35,025 bases of DNA from JAJYIW01 sp036787065 (GCA_036787065.1 DAIQPZ010000008.1:1-35025); one strand, 5' to 3'. Positions 24,970-32,434 are shown, counted from the first letter of the stretch. Program-made: numbers and translations. The notes: a model not told the origin generated them from the letters alone.

Positions 24970-26292
24970 CTATAAACGGGATAACGACAGTTGCGCGATG
25001 CGCAAGTGATCCATGTTCATCACTTGCAGCCGAACTCCGTTTTCCTTATCTTCAACCAAATCCCCGGCTTGAGGGAGTTGCCCAAGCTTACCCAAAACAT
25101 ACCCGGCAATGGTGTCGTAGTTGGGGTCGGCCAGGTGGATGCCGAAAGCCTGGTTGATATCTTCCATTGGGGTCAGGCCATCGATCAGGATCGATCCGTC
25201 TGGAAGGGTCTGGATGGCAGGTGGATCGACATTAAACGGGTCGCGAAATTCTCCTACGATCTCTTCGAGCAGGTCTTCCAGGGTGACCAGGCCAGCCGTC
25301 CCACCATATTCATCCAGTACGATAGCCATATGCTGCCTGCGAATTCGGAACTGGCGCAAGAGATCGTTCACCGAGCTGGTTTCTGGAACAAACAGCGCCT
25401 CTCGCGCCAGGCTGCGCGCCGGAAGCTGGTGCTTCTCAGGATCTTGCATGGCGGCCAGCAGATCGCGCACATGCATGATGCCGATCACCTGGTCAAGGTT
25501 ATCTTCGTAGACCGGAAACTTTGTAAAGGGCTGCTGGATTGCCAGAGGGATGATATCGCTTAACGGCGTGGCGGCCTCAACTCCCACGATTTCGGTACGC
25601 GGCACGCCGACCTGGCGTACGACCAGCTCGCCAAAATCGATCACCGCTGAGAGCATTTCGCGTTGGGGCTGCTCGATCACCGCTTCAGCGCCAGGGCCAG
25701 AAACGATCTGTTTCAATTCTTCCAGGGAATAAAACGGGGAATGGCTATCTTCATCCGTTATACCAATGATATGTAAACACACTCGGGTAGCCCAATCTAA
25801 CAGGCTGATAACCCCCCTAAAAACATGGTCAAAGACCTGCATGACCGGTGCAGCAAACAGCGCAAAACGCTCCGGCTCGTGCAGGGTGGCCAGCTTGGGC
25901 GCCTGTTCGCCAAAAATCACCAGCAGTACACTAATAATGATCAGACTTAACACGGCCGGCAGCAACGGTAAAATCGAATTAATCAACGACCAACCCGCCG
26001 GGAAACTCCAACGCTGGAAATATGGCGCCAGGATGGCCTGGAACACATTATCACCCACAGCGCCCAGGGCCAGGCTGACCAGGGTGATCCCCAACTGAGA
26101 CGCACCAATCAGGCGGTTGCGCGTACCGCTATTTTCCAGCCAATCCTGGACAATTTTCAAAGCACGCGGGTTTGTACCCGGGATGATATCTAACCGCGCC
26201 CGGCGTGAAGCCACTGCCGCGAACTCTACGCTGACAAAAAAGGCATTTAACCCAATTAGAATGGGGATAAAAATCAAACTCCAGGTGATCAT
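24970..26292 (-). CDS. CNNM/CorC-type membrane protein (DUF21-CBS-CBS-CorC_HlyC)
   Basis: Predicted 440-residue hemolysin-C/CNNM-family protein, a group implicated in magnesium or cobalt transport. Residues 1-~190 are the DUF21 membrane domain (NAFFVSVEFAAVASRRARLD, GASQLGITLVSLALGAVG, FGEQAPKLATLHEPERFA). A CBS pair follows (VGVPRTEIVGVEAATPLSDI, FPVYEDNLDQVIGIMHVRDLL, MAIVLDEYGGTAGLVTLEDLLEEIVGEF). The CorC_HlyC C-terminal domain starts at DGSILIDGLTPMEDINQAFGI. Its ATG overlaps the stop of the MEMO gene (ATGA), so translation is coupled. The family role in ion export is known; the ion here is not. Confidence 0.93.
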   Translation of the reverse strand: MITWSLIFIPILIGLNAFFVSVEFAAVASRRARLDIIPGTNPRALKIVQDWLENSGTRNRLIGASQLGITLVSLALGAVGDNVFQAILAPYFQRWSFPAGWSLINSILPLLPAVLSLIIISVLLVIFGEQAPKLATLHEPERFALFAAPVMQVFDHVFRGVISLLDWATRVCLHIIGITDEDSHSPFYSLEELKQIVSGPGAEAVIEQPQREMLSAVIDFGELVVRQVGVPRTEIVGVEAATPLSDIIPLAIQQPFTKFPVYEDNLDQVIGIMHVRDLLAAMQDPEKHQLPARSLAREALFVPETSSVNDLLRQFRIRRQHMAIVLDEYGGTAGLVTLEDLLEEIVGEFRDPFNVDPPAIQTLPDGSILIDGLTPMEDINQAFGIHLADPNYDTIAGYVLGKLGQLPQAGDLVEDKENGVRLQVMNMDHLRIAQLSLSRL

Positions 26293-27137
26293 ACTGTTTT
26301 CAGGATAACGGCAGCCCCATAACCGACGACGGATGTATCATCACCCGTAGCGCTGCCCGAGGTATCATGCTTCAAAACCTGCACCCTGTCGGCTCCCAAA
26401 TCTTTGGCGCCCCATAACACCGCCGCTAACGCTCCCAGGCCACAGGCATACCCTTTACCGCCGGCTTCTACCGCGTAAATCCCCTCAGGAGAAAAGGCCG
26501 CCACCTGATCCAGGATGGCGCCATCGAGCTGCTGGGCTTCGCGCTGGGAATAAAAATGGGAGAGGTCAGTACTGGCGACCAACAAGGCGGAACGCCCATC
26601 TAAAACAGCGCATAATGCGTTGCCCAATGCCCGCGCCACCCTGGAAGATTGGTCGCGCACCATCACCGGCAGAAGTTTAAAGGGACCATCCAACGCGCGC
26701 TGCAAGAAAGGCAGCTGAATTTCCAGCGAATGCTCGCGGTCTTGAGAGACCACGCTGAACCCAAAACCCAGGCTGAGCTTGAGGGCAGCATCCAGCACGC
26801 GCATGGCGTCCTGGTCAATTTCTACCAATCCCAATGGCGTAGAGTAAGATCGGTGGGCCGAGGTGAGCAGCGGCTGCGGGTAATACTGGTGCATGGGAGA
26901 CACCACTGCCACCAGGTCAAAGGTGAGCCCCTGCACGGTCTTGTAGGCATAACCCGCCACCCCCCCAGAATAACGATGACCGGCATGCGGCGCCACCAGG
27001 CCAACCACTTTACCGGTCAAAAGAGGGATGGACGCATCCCGTAAATTTGCATCGACAGAGGCCTCGAGCAGTGGCGCTTCACCCTCATACCAGGTCCCCG
27101 CAATGGGAGAAGGGCGCACATCCGCAGGAGATTTCAT
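26289..27137 (-). CDS. MEMO1-family protein (AmmeMemoRadiSam system protein B)
   Basis: Predicted 282-residue MEMO/class III extradiol-dioxygenase-like protein. The N-terminus is RPSPIAGTWYEG. Metal-site residues are visible: His in APHAGHRYSGGVAGYAYK, His in VSPMHQYY, Asp/His in STDLSHFYS. The C-terminal Cys segment is GYACGLGALAAVL, and the end is SVVGYGAAVI. MEMO proteins bind copper or iron and in bacteria often sit with AMMECR1 and a radical SAM gene. Neither partner is in this window; instead it is coupled to the CNNM gene by ATGA and starts 6 bases after the M23 peptidase gene. A GGTAGG ribosome-binding site overlaps the peptidase stop. Confidence 0.93.
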   Translation of the reverse strand: MKSPADVRPSPIAGTWYEGEAPLLEASVDANLRDASIPLLTGKVVGLVAPHAGHRYSGGVAGYAYKTVQGLTFDLVAVVSPMHQYYPQPLLTSAHRSYSTPLGLVEIDQDAMRVLDAALKLSLGFGFSVVSQDREHSLEIQLPFLQRALDGPFKLLPVMVRDQSSRVARALGNALCAVLDGRSALLVASTDLSHFYSQREAQQLDGAILDQVAAFSPEGIYAVEAGGKGYACGLGALAAVLWGAKDLGADRVQVLKHDTSGSATGDDTSVVGYGAAVILKTV

Positions 27138-27143
27138 TTTTAC

Positions 27144-28349
27144 CTACCTTAAGAAATTCATCGGATCGACCCGGCCAAATTTATCGCTGCGCAGTTCAAA
27201 GTGCAAGTGTGGTCCGGTCGAATTGCCGGTCGACCCCATGCCTCCGATTACTGCTCCTTGCAGCACGCTCTGCCCGCAAGAGACGCCAATGGTGATCAGG
27301 TGGCCGTATAGAGACTGCCAGCCGTTGCCATGGTCGATGACAATTTCGTTGCCATAACCCAACTGGCTGGGTCCAGCAAACACGATCACGCCGCTGTCAG
27401 TGGCATAAATGGGATAGCCGGTATCACCGGCAATATCGATCCCATAATGGTTAATCTCAGGCTGGAAATGGAAACCCGAGATCGAGCGCATAGTACTCGG
27501 CCAGATAAAGGTACTCGTGCCGACATAGCCTGACAAAACATTCTTGCATGCACCCGGCCCCAGGTAAACCGCCGAAGCTGCGTTTGCGCGCGTGATCAGT
27601 GGCGCCTTGCGGTCACTGAACACGCCATGCCCGCCAGGGACAATTAACATGGTGTCGGGCGGGATGTTAGGATGAGAGAAATCGCCCACCCCATTCAATG
27701 TCAGGTGGTTGCCGGGATAATTGATGATATCTTCCGGCTTTACCCCATAGAATTTTGCTACACCATTCAGCCCTTCGCCAGCGCTCCACTTATGGTAGGC
27801 GCCATCCACCGGAAGGATGTTCAGTTTTTGGCCCGGCCGGATCATCTCGGGATCTTCACCGAGGGTGTAACGGTTACCCCACATGAGCGTTGCCGGCGTG
27901 AGGTTAAATTTCTCGGCGATTGCAAAAATCGTATCCCCTTGCTGGACGATATACTGGACCACATCTGCCCGCGGTAGGGTAGGCAAAATGGTATGCAGCA
28001 GGGCCAGGCGCGTGACACCGGTTGTGAAATCAGACCTAATTGAAGACAAATCAAAAATTGGTGTGTCTATGGTCGGGGTGACAGTAGGGACGACCTCGGC
28101 TTTGGCTGCCTGGCGGGGAGCGCCGCTTTGAGAATGGAGAAAAAAGTTGCCCATCAGCCAGATCACAATGAGAAAAAACGAGATGGTAACCACGCTGGTC
28201 CCTACACGCAAAGCAGATTCCCCAAATCCTGCTCGAACCAGGTTTTCCCAAATATGCGCCATCCCCCTTAGTCGATTCGCCGAATCTTCGTCTGCCTGAA
28301 GCTCCGCCGAATATTCATCAGGATCTTTCGTCATTTTTTCATTTGGCAT
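27144..28349 (-). CDS. membrane-anchored LysM / M23 peptidase
   Basis: Predicted 401-residue type II membrane protein that trims or binds peptidoglycan. A charged cytoplasmic N-terminus is followed by one membrane helix (VVTISFFLIVIWLMGNFFL). Two LysM-like repeats come next (YIVQQGDTIFAIAEKFNLTPATLMWGN... and HKWSAGEGLNGVAKFYGVKPEDIINYPG...PDTMLIVPGG). The LytM/M23 domain retains its zinc ligands: HYGIDIA (His and Asp), and HLHFEL in GPHLHFEL, with YGH before it. I start at ATG 28349 (MPNEKMTKDP), with TAGGAG 11 bases upstream. The frame stays open to 28490, but that extension has no family sequence and enters a palindrome. Its stop overlaps the MEMO ribosome-binding site. Confidence 0.92.
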   Translation of the reverse strand: MPNEKMTKDPDEYSAELQADEDSANRLRGMAHIWENLVRAGFGESALRVGTSVVTISFFLIVIWLMGNFFLHSQSGAPRQAAKAEVVPTVTPTIDTPIFDLSSIRSDFTTGVTRLALLHTILPTLPRADVVQYIVQQGDTIFAIAEKFNLTPATLMWGNRYTLGEDPEMIRPGQKLNILPVDGAYHKWSAGEGLNGVAKFYGVKPEDIINYPGNHLTLNGVGDFSHPNIPPDTMLIVPGGHGVFSDRKAPLITRANAASAVYLGPGACKNVLSGYVGTSTFIWPSTMRSISGFHFQPEINHYGIDIAGDTGYPIYATDSGVIVFAGPSQLGYGNEIVIDHGNGWQSLYGHLITIGVSCGQSVLQGAVIGGMGSTGNSTGPHLHFELRSDKFGRVDPMNFLR

Positions 28350-28437
28350 GCGCGGTCGAACTCCTACGAAACATGATAACACGAGTCCGTCGGGCGAGTC
28401 AAGCGGGGTACTGCTGCGCCAGGGAGCCCCACCAGGG

Positions 28438-28512
28438 CTGGGAGTAAGATAAGAGCGTGTTTTTTCGCACCGATTAGCGCGAAAAAACACACGGAAAATT
28501 TATCTATCCCAG
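28438..28512. repeat. nested inverted repeat, likely terminator of the MFS gene
   Basis: Inner arms GTGTTTTTTCGC (28457-28468) and GCGAAAAAACAC (28479-28490) are perfect 12-mers around a 10-base loop. Outer arms CTGGGAGTAAGATAA (28438-28452) and TTATCTATCCCAG (28500-28512) pair with a couple of bulges. It covers the stop codon of the MFS gene (28504-28506). It differs in sequence from the CCGAAT palindrome family. Confidence 0.65.
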
Positions 28513-29730
28513 GCTGGTAACGCGTGATTTCTCCAACCGTTTTTCATAAGCGGTCATAAACACCCACAGCACCAGGTCGAGCACCAGGCCCGTCGAGATG
28601 GAAATCATGGTAACAAACGGACCAACCGAGTCAAACAACTGCCCGATGATCCATGGCATGGCCATCGCGCCCAGGCTGGAACCGACAAACAGCCAACTGG
28701 TTACCCAACTGGTGATGGTCATAAAACTTTCGGCCAGGGCGATCACGGTTGGAAAAATTGAAGCCATCCCAAGGCCGACCACCAGGGTGCCTGCCCACAA
28801 GGCCACATAAGAACCAGGGATCAACTGGATAATCAACAACCCCACCAGCGCCAGCAGAAGGTCGACCAGCAAGATGCGCCGGGCCGGGAATTTCGCCGCC
28901 AGGGGAATGGAAATCAGCCGCCCCACTGTGAAAGCGCCCCAGAAGCCCGAAGTCAGGTAGGCCGCGACAGAATCTGGGGCGAAGTGAAGGCGGGTGGCAT
29001 AGGTAAAGATCCAACCGCCGAAAGACACTTCCGAACCGACATAGCAAAAATCGAAAAGGGAAAGCAGCGCAATCAACAGCGGTAGGGCTGGCTGGAGTGG
29101 CGCAGAACCTGTGGTGACAATCGGCTTCGGACTGGGAAGGCGTATCAGCAGGATGATCGCGGGCAGCATAATCAGACCCAGCGCCCAATAAGCCCAATAG
29201 ATATCACCGCTCAAGAGCACCGCCTGGGCGATAATGATGGGGGAAACGAATGTGCCAATCCCAAAAAAGAAATGCAGCCCATTCATAAACGGGCCCATCT
29301 CATCCCGATGTACCCACACCAGCAACGTATTGATACCCACGTCCAGCATGCCGGAAGCCATGCCCTGGATGAACAGGACAACCGCCAACACCCATAGCAG
29401 GGGCACAATTGGAATGACAAACATTACCAACGCGCTGAGCAATACCACACTCACCAGCAGCGGGTGACCAGGCACGCGGTCGTACAGACGCCCACCCATT
29501 ATCGAACCCAACATATAACCCAATGAACTGGCGACAAACAACGAACTGATTTGCTGGATGGTCGAATGAACATGTTTGGCCAACCCAGGCAGGGTGGGAC
29601 CTAAATAGGCTGTTGCCAGCCCCAGGGCAATAAAGGCGGAATAATAGGCCGCGGTTTTGTTCATGCGCGCCCGGCGGTCGAGCATTCCGGCGTTGGACGG
29701 ATTCGTCGTGGAAGATGCCAATCCAATCAC
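28504..29730 (-). CDS. MFS transporter, FucP / NaGLT-like
   Basis: Predicted 408-residue permease with about 12 helices. The stretch GMLDVGINTLLVWVHRDEMGPFMNGLHFFFGIGTFVSPII closely resembles the sodium-dependent glucose transporter/MFSD4 and FucP-like group. The helix 2-3 loop GGRLYDRVPG is the MFS signature region. Substrate unknown; a sugar is likely by family. The start is uncertain: GTG at 29730 gives the longest protein, but ATG at 29685 or 29664 (MNKTAAYYSAF) leaves all helices intact, and none has a convincing ribosome-binding site. Palindromic element copy C lies upstream of it, and selD lies beyond that on the same strand. Confidence 0.87.
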   Translation of the reverse strand: MIGLASSTTNPSNAGMLDRRARMNKTAAYYSAFIALGLATAYLGPTLPGLAKHVHSTIQQISSLFVASSLGYMLGSIMGGRLYDRVPGHPLLVSVVLLSALVMFVIPIVPLLWVLAVVLFIQGMASGMLDVGINTLLVWVHRDEMGPFMNGLHFFFGIGTFVSPIIIAQAVLLSGDIYWAYWALGLIMLPAIILLIRLPSPKPIVTTGSAPLQPALPLLIALLSLFDFCYVGSEVSFGGWIFTYATRLHFAPDSVAAYLTSGFWGAFTVGRLISIPLAAKFPARRILLVDLLLALVGLLIIQLIPGSYVALWAGTLVVGLGMASIFPTVIALAESFMTITSWVTSWLFVGSSLGAMAMPWIIGQLFDSVGPFVTMISISTGLVLDLVLWVFMTAYEKRLEKSRVTSLG

Positions 29731-29770
29731 TCCATCATCAAGAATGGGGAAGCTAAGATGTTACCTATTT

Positions 29771-29880
29771 GAACTGCTCAGCTGTGAGAAGAAAGTTGCC
29801 GAATTTTTGGTGTTTACGTGTGCTTCGCACACGTAAACACCAAAAATTCGGGGACTTCTCACGCGAGCCTGAGCAGTTAT
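29771..29880. mobile_element. palindromic dispersed element, copy C, with 8-bp flanking direct repeats
   Basis: 110-bp element. The core at 29799-29851 has perfect 25-bp arms (29799-29823, beginning CCGAATTTTTGGTGTTTACG, and 29827-29851) with a TTC loop. Its outer modules also pair: AACTGCTCAG (29772-29781) with CTGAGCAGTT (29869-29878), and GTGAGAAG with CTTCTCAC. It is flanked exactly by ACCTATTT (29763-29770) and ATCTATTT (29881-29888), 7 of 8 identical, consistent with a decayed target-site duplication. It lies between selD and the MFS gene. No ORF inside; mobilised in trans if mobile. Confidence 0.75.
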
Positions 29881-29910
29881 ATCTATTTTAATCTTCAATC
29901 GGGAAATTCG

Positions 29911-30978
29911 CTATACTACCTGGATTTGGTCGCCGTCGATTACCTCGCCAATATCCCAAAATGGCTGCTGTAAATCCTGCGCCCGCTGCAGTAATTCGGC
30001 CAGGCGCTCCGCCGGAACCGCCAGGAGCAGCCCACCGCTGGTCTGGGGATCGAAAAGCAGCATCTGGGATGCCTCATCCAGGCGATGATCGAAGGTGACG
30101 TGGCTGCTAAAATAGAGGCGATTGTCAGCGGCGCCGCCCGGAAAAGTCCAACTATCCGCATATTTCCGCGCCCCGCTGATCAATGGGATACGATCGAAAT
30201 AAAAACGCAGGCCAGCCCCGGATGCGCGAGCCATCTCCCAACCATGCCCGAGCAAGCTGTAACCGGTGATATCCGTGCCGCCCTGAAGATTTAGGACCAC
30301 AGCCAGCTCACTCGCCGCGCGGTTAAGGCGGGTCATCCAACCGACCGCTTCGGCCACGTCTTCCGGCGCGGCCTGCTGGCGCTTCAGCGCGGTAGTGGTC
30401 ACGCCAAAACCGATGGGTTTGCTGAGCAGCAGCCGGTCACCGAGCCTGGCGCCACTCTTACGCAGAATATGTTCAGGGTGGACAAAGCCGACCACTGCCA
30501 GACCGTATTTGGGCTCCTTATCCTGGATGGTATGCCCACCCGCCACCACTACCCCGGCTTCTTTGCATTTCTCAGCCCCGCCGCGGATGATCTCACTGGC
30601 TATCTCCACCGGTAGATCGGGCGGGAGGGCAGCGATGTTTAACGCCAGAAAAGGCCGCCCGCCCATGGCATACACATCCGACAGGCTGTTGGCAGCCGCA
30701 ATCGCCCCGAAATCATATGGATCGTCGACCACCGGGGTGAAGAAATCGGTGGTCAGCACCAGGGCGCGCGTTTCATCCAGCCGCCAGACAGCCGCGTCAT
30801 CCGGTGGGTCCATCCCAACCAGGAGATCAGGGTAATCGGACAGATGAAAGATCTGATCGATAGGGCGCAGAACCTGCGCCAGCGCTTCGGCGCTTAGTTT
30901 AGACGCTCAACCAGCGCAGTCCGACAGGCTGGTCAGCCGGATCTGCCGGCTGGATGGTGGAATAACAGGTTGACTCAT
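29911..30978 (-). CDS. selD: selenide, water dikinase, selenocysteine-containing (in-frame TGA)
   Basis: Makes selenophosphate from selenide and ATP for selenocysteine and selenouridine synthesis. The uninterrupted frame starts only at MDPPDDAAVW (30813), lacking the catalytic N-terminus. Reading upstream in frame gives family sequence as far as ATG 30978, interrupted by a single TGA at 30907-30909. The context is DCAG-U-ASKLSAEAL, aligning with the E. coli SelD stretch GAG-C17-GCK20. Sec24 replaces the catalytic Cys, and Lys27 keeps the essential Lys at the right spacing. The total is 355 residues (E. coli 347). The rest is standard: DFFTPVVDDPYDFGAIAAANSLSDVYAMGG, GGHTIQDKEPKYGL and LFDPQTSGGLLLAV. 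Stem-loops directly after the TGA fit a bacterial SECIS. No Shine-Dalgarno sequence; an extended -10 lies 6 bases before the ATG. selA, selB and the tRNA gene must lie elsewhere. Confidence 0.93.
30864..30894 (-). promoter_or_regulatory. candidate bacterial SECIS stem-loops in selD
   Basis: Two perfect hairpins lie inside the coding sequence downstream of the UGA. The first, AGCGC-CGAA-GCGCU (30894-30881), begins 12 bases after the UGA. The second, GGCGCAG-GUU-CUGCGCC (30880-30864), has its loop about 34 bases after the UGA. The GCAGGU(U)CUGC apex of the second resembles the GCAGGUCUGC apex of the E. coli fdhF SECIS, and its distance is near the upper end of the range known for bacterial elements. 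Confidence 0.6.
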
Positions 30979-30984
30979 GAAGTA

Positions 30985-30993
30985 ATTTTAGCA
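30985..30993 (-). promoter_or_regulatory. extended -10 TGCTAAAAT, 6 nt before selD ATG
   Basis: The minus strand reads TG-C-TAAAAT, then TACTTC, then the ATG at 30978. An extended -10 this close predicts a transcript starting at the ATG. No Shine-Dalgarno sequence is present and no clear -35 is visible. Confidence 0.45.
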
Positions 30994-31001
30994 TATTTAA
31001 T

Positions 31002-31044
31002 AGACTTGCTCCCAGGCTGGATTCACCTGGGGGCAAGTCTTTTT
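31002..31044. terminator. strong stem-loop with T-run between SPFH gene and selD
   Basis: 15-bp stem AGACTTGCTCCCAGG / CCTGGGGGCAAGTCT (31002-31016, 31026-31040; one G-T pair) with a 9-base loop, followed by TTTTT on the plus strand and ATTAAAT on the minus strand. It probably ends the SPFH transcript before selD. Confidence 0.75.
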
Positions 31045-31064
31045 CAAGAACAATTCCATTCTAC

Positions 31065-31097
31065 CCAGACCCATCCCTATGTGTGGGACGGGTCTGG
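31065..31097. repeat. second stem-loop downstream of the SPFH gene
   Basis: CCAGACCCATCCC (31065-31077) pairs with GGGACGGGTCTGG (31085-31097) with one mismatch around a 7-base loop. It has no T-run. It is the first structure after the SPFH stop codon and may protect the 3' end or assist termination at 31002-31044. Confidence 0.55.
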
Positions 31098-31116
31098 TTG
31101 AATAATGACAGGGCTA

Positions 31117-32247
31117 TTATGGTTTCGGAGTCGGGGTCGGGGTCAGGGTCGGGGCAACCGTAGGCGATGGCGCCTGGGTTGGCACAGGGGTAGGCTGAGG
31201 GGTAGCCGCTGGTTGGTTTTGGGAAGTCGAGGGCGGAGGAGTCAGTTGCGGCAAAGGGAAAATGAAGGGTGAATTACTCGGCAAGAGCATCGCCTGGATG
31301 TTCGGGGATAGCTTGCTGATGTATTGATAAATCAGCAAATCAGGCTGATCTTTTAAGGCGACCGCAATCAAATTTAACGCCTGGGCTTCTGCCTGGGCAT
31401 TGACCACGCGCGCTTTGGCGTCACCTTGTGCCTGGATCACCACGGCGTCCGCCCTACCCTGGGCAACCTGGCGCGCCTGTTCGGCTTCCTGCTTCTTCTG
31501 TTCAACTACAAATTTGGCCTGTTGAGCCTGCTGTTCGGCGATCTGCTTCTGCTCTACCGACGCGGCATACTCCGGAGAGAAGGAAATGTTGCGCAGTACA
31601 AAATCGACCAGGATGAGGCCGTTGTCGGAAAGTTTTTTCATCATGGTATCATGAATGGTGGCCGTCAGTGCCACTCGCTTGGTGGTGACGGCTTCTTCCA
31701 CGTTGTATTGCGAGACCGTGTCTCGGATGATACCGCGCGCCTGGGCGCGCACAAGGTCATCGGTGTAGCGGTTCTGCCAGTTGATGTGCACATTCACCAC
31801 CTGGTCCGGGTTAATCGAGTAAATGACGGAAGCGTCAATATTGACCAGCTGACCGTCCGAAGTACGGGCCGGTACCGAATCGTCGCCTTTGACCGGGCCT
31901 TCGCCGGTTGCACTCGTCATCGTGTAGGTCTGTTTGGAAATGGAATAGGTGATCACGTTTTCAGCAAACGGGATGATCCAGTGCAGACCAGGCATCAGCG
32001 CCAGCTCGCGATAACCTTTTTGCGCCACGGCCGAAACGACCACACCGCGCTCATCCGGCTGGATAAAGACCAGCCCGGCATTGAAAGCGGTCAGCACCAG
32101 GGCCAGGATAATTGGGATACCGATAACGAGTCCAGCGTTACCCACACGCTGCCCGCGGGTAGAGCGGATGACCACCAGGACGACCGCTCCGATCACCAAC
32201 ACCCATAACAGGGCAACCACACCAGCTAACAACGTCACAATATTCAT
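31117..32247 (-). CDS. prohibitin-like SPFH protein with Pro/Thr-rich tail
   Basis: Predicted 376-residue SPFH/band-7 membrane protein. Two hydrophobic segments open the protein (LLAGVVALLWVLVIGAVVLVVI and GLVIGIPIILALVLTAFNAGLVF). The prohibitin-type domain follows: VQPDERG-like IQPDERGVVVSAVAQKGYRELALMPGLHWIIPF, YSISKQTYTMTS, VIYSINPDQVVNVHINW, LVRAQARGIIRDTVSQYNVEEAVTTKR. A Gln/Ala/Glu-rich coiled coil is next (EQKQIAEQQAQQAKFVVEQKKQEAEQ). The last ~55 residues are a Pro/Thr/Gln-rich low-complexity tail ending TPTPTPKP, unusual for this family. The ATG has a GAGGAGAAAG site 5 bases upstream. It is the second SPFH gene in the window; no NfeD gene adjoins it. Confidence 0.92.
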   Translation of the reverse strand: MNIVTLLAGVVALLWVLVIGAVVLVVIRSTRGQRVGNAGLVIGIPIILALVLTAFNAGLVFIQPDERGVVVSAVAQKGYRELALMPGLHWIIPFAENVITYSISKQTYTMTSATGEGPVKGDDSVPARTSDGQLVNIDASVIYSINPDQVVNVHINWQNRYTDDLVRAQARGIIRDTVSQYNVEEAVTTKRVALTATIHDTMMKKLSDNGLILVDFVLRNISFSPEYAASVEQKQIAEQQAQQAKFVVEQKKQEAEQARQVAQGRADAVVIQAQGDAKARVVNAQAEAQALNLIAVALKDQPDLLIYQYISKLSPNIQAMLLPSNSPFIFPLPQLTPPPSTSQNQPAATPQPTPVPTQAPSPTVAPTLTPTPTPKP

Positions 32248-32277
32248 AATCTTTCTCCTCTTGGTTAAAGTTCAAGG

Positions 32278-32329
32278 ATAACTTCTCAGTAATTTGGGGA
32301 AAGCGCACCCCTCTTTATTGAGAAGTTAT
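32278..32329. mobile_element. 52-bp miniature element with terminal inverted repeats and 8-bp target duplication
   Basis: Termini ATAACTTCTCA (32278-32288) and TGAGAAGTTAT (32319-32329) are perfect 11-bp inverted repeats, extending to 15 bp with one G-T pair. GTTCAAGG occurs immediately on both sides (32270-32277 and 32330-32337). An inner GGGG...CCCC stem is present. The end sequence ATAACTTCTCAG differs by one base from the end of palindromic copy C (ATAACTGCTCAG). It lies in the divergent gap between the SPFH and PyrK-like genes. Confidence 0.7.
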
Positions 32330-32399
32330 GTTCAAGGTAATTCCACAATGGATTATAAGCTGATCAGAAATCTGGTCACCTATATTATATCGGTAATGG

Positions 32400-32428
32400 T
32401 TGCACCCTGGGGGAAATCATGATAGCAT
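32400..32428 (+). promoter_or_regulatory. promoter TTGCAC-17-TAGCAT, 6 nt before ATG
   Basis: TTGCAC (32400-32405), a 17-base spacer, TAGCAT (32423-32428), then 6 bases to the ATG of the PyrK-like gene. No Shine-Dalgarno site lies between -10 and ATG. This is the best-supported leaderless arrangement in the window because the -35 is also good. Confidence 0.55.
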
Positions 32429-32434
32429 GCGCTC

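Noticed and set aside
28350..28490. 47-codon N-terminal extension of the M23 peptidase
   Set aside because: It begins inside an inverted repeat, has no family sequence, and a TAGGAG site precedes the ATG at 28349.
29911..30813. selD as an N-terminally truncated pseudogene
   Set aside because: Conserved N-terminal sequence continues upstream through a single TGA at the catalytic position, with a SECIS-like structure; this fits selenocysteine better than decay.
31426..32208. 260-codon plus-strand ORF opposite the SPFH gene
   Set aside because: Antisense shadow; its His/Asp-rich translation is the typical product of reading this coding strand backwards.
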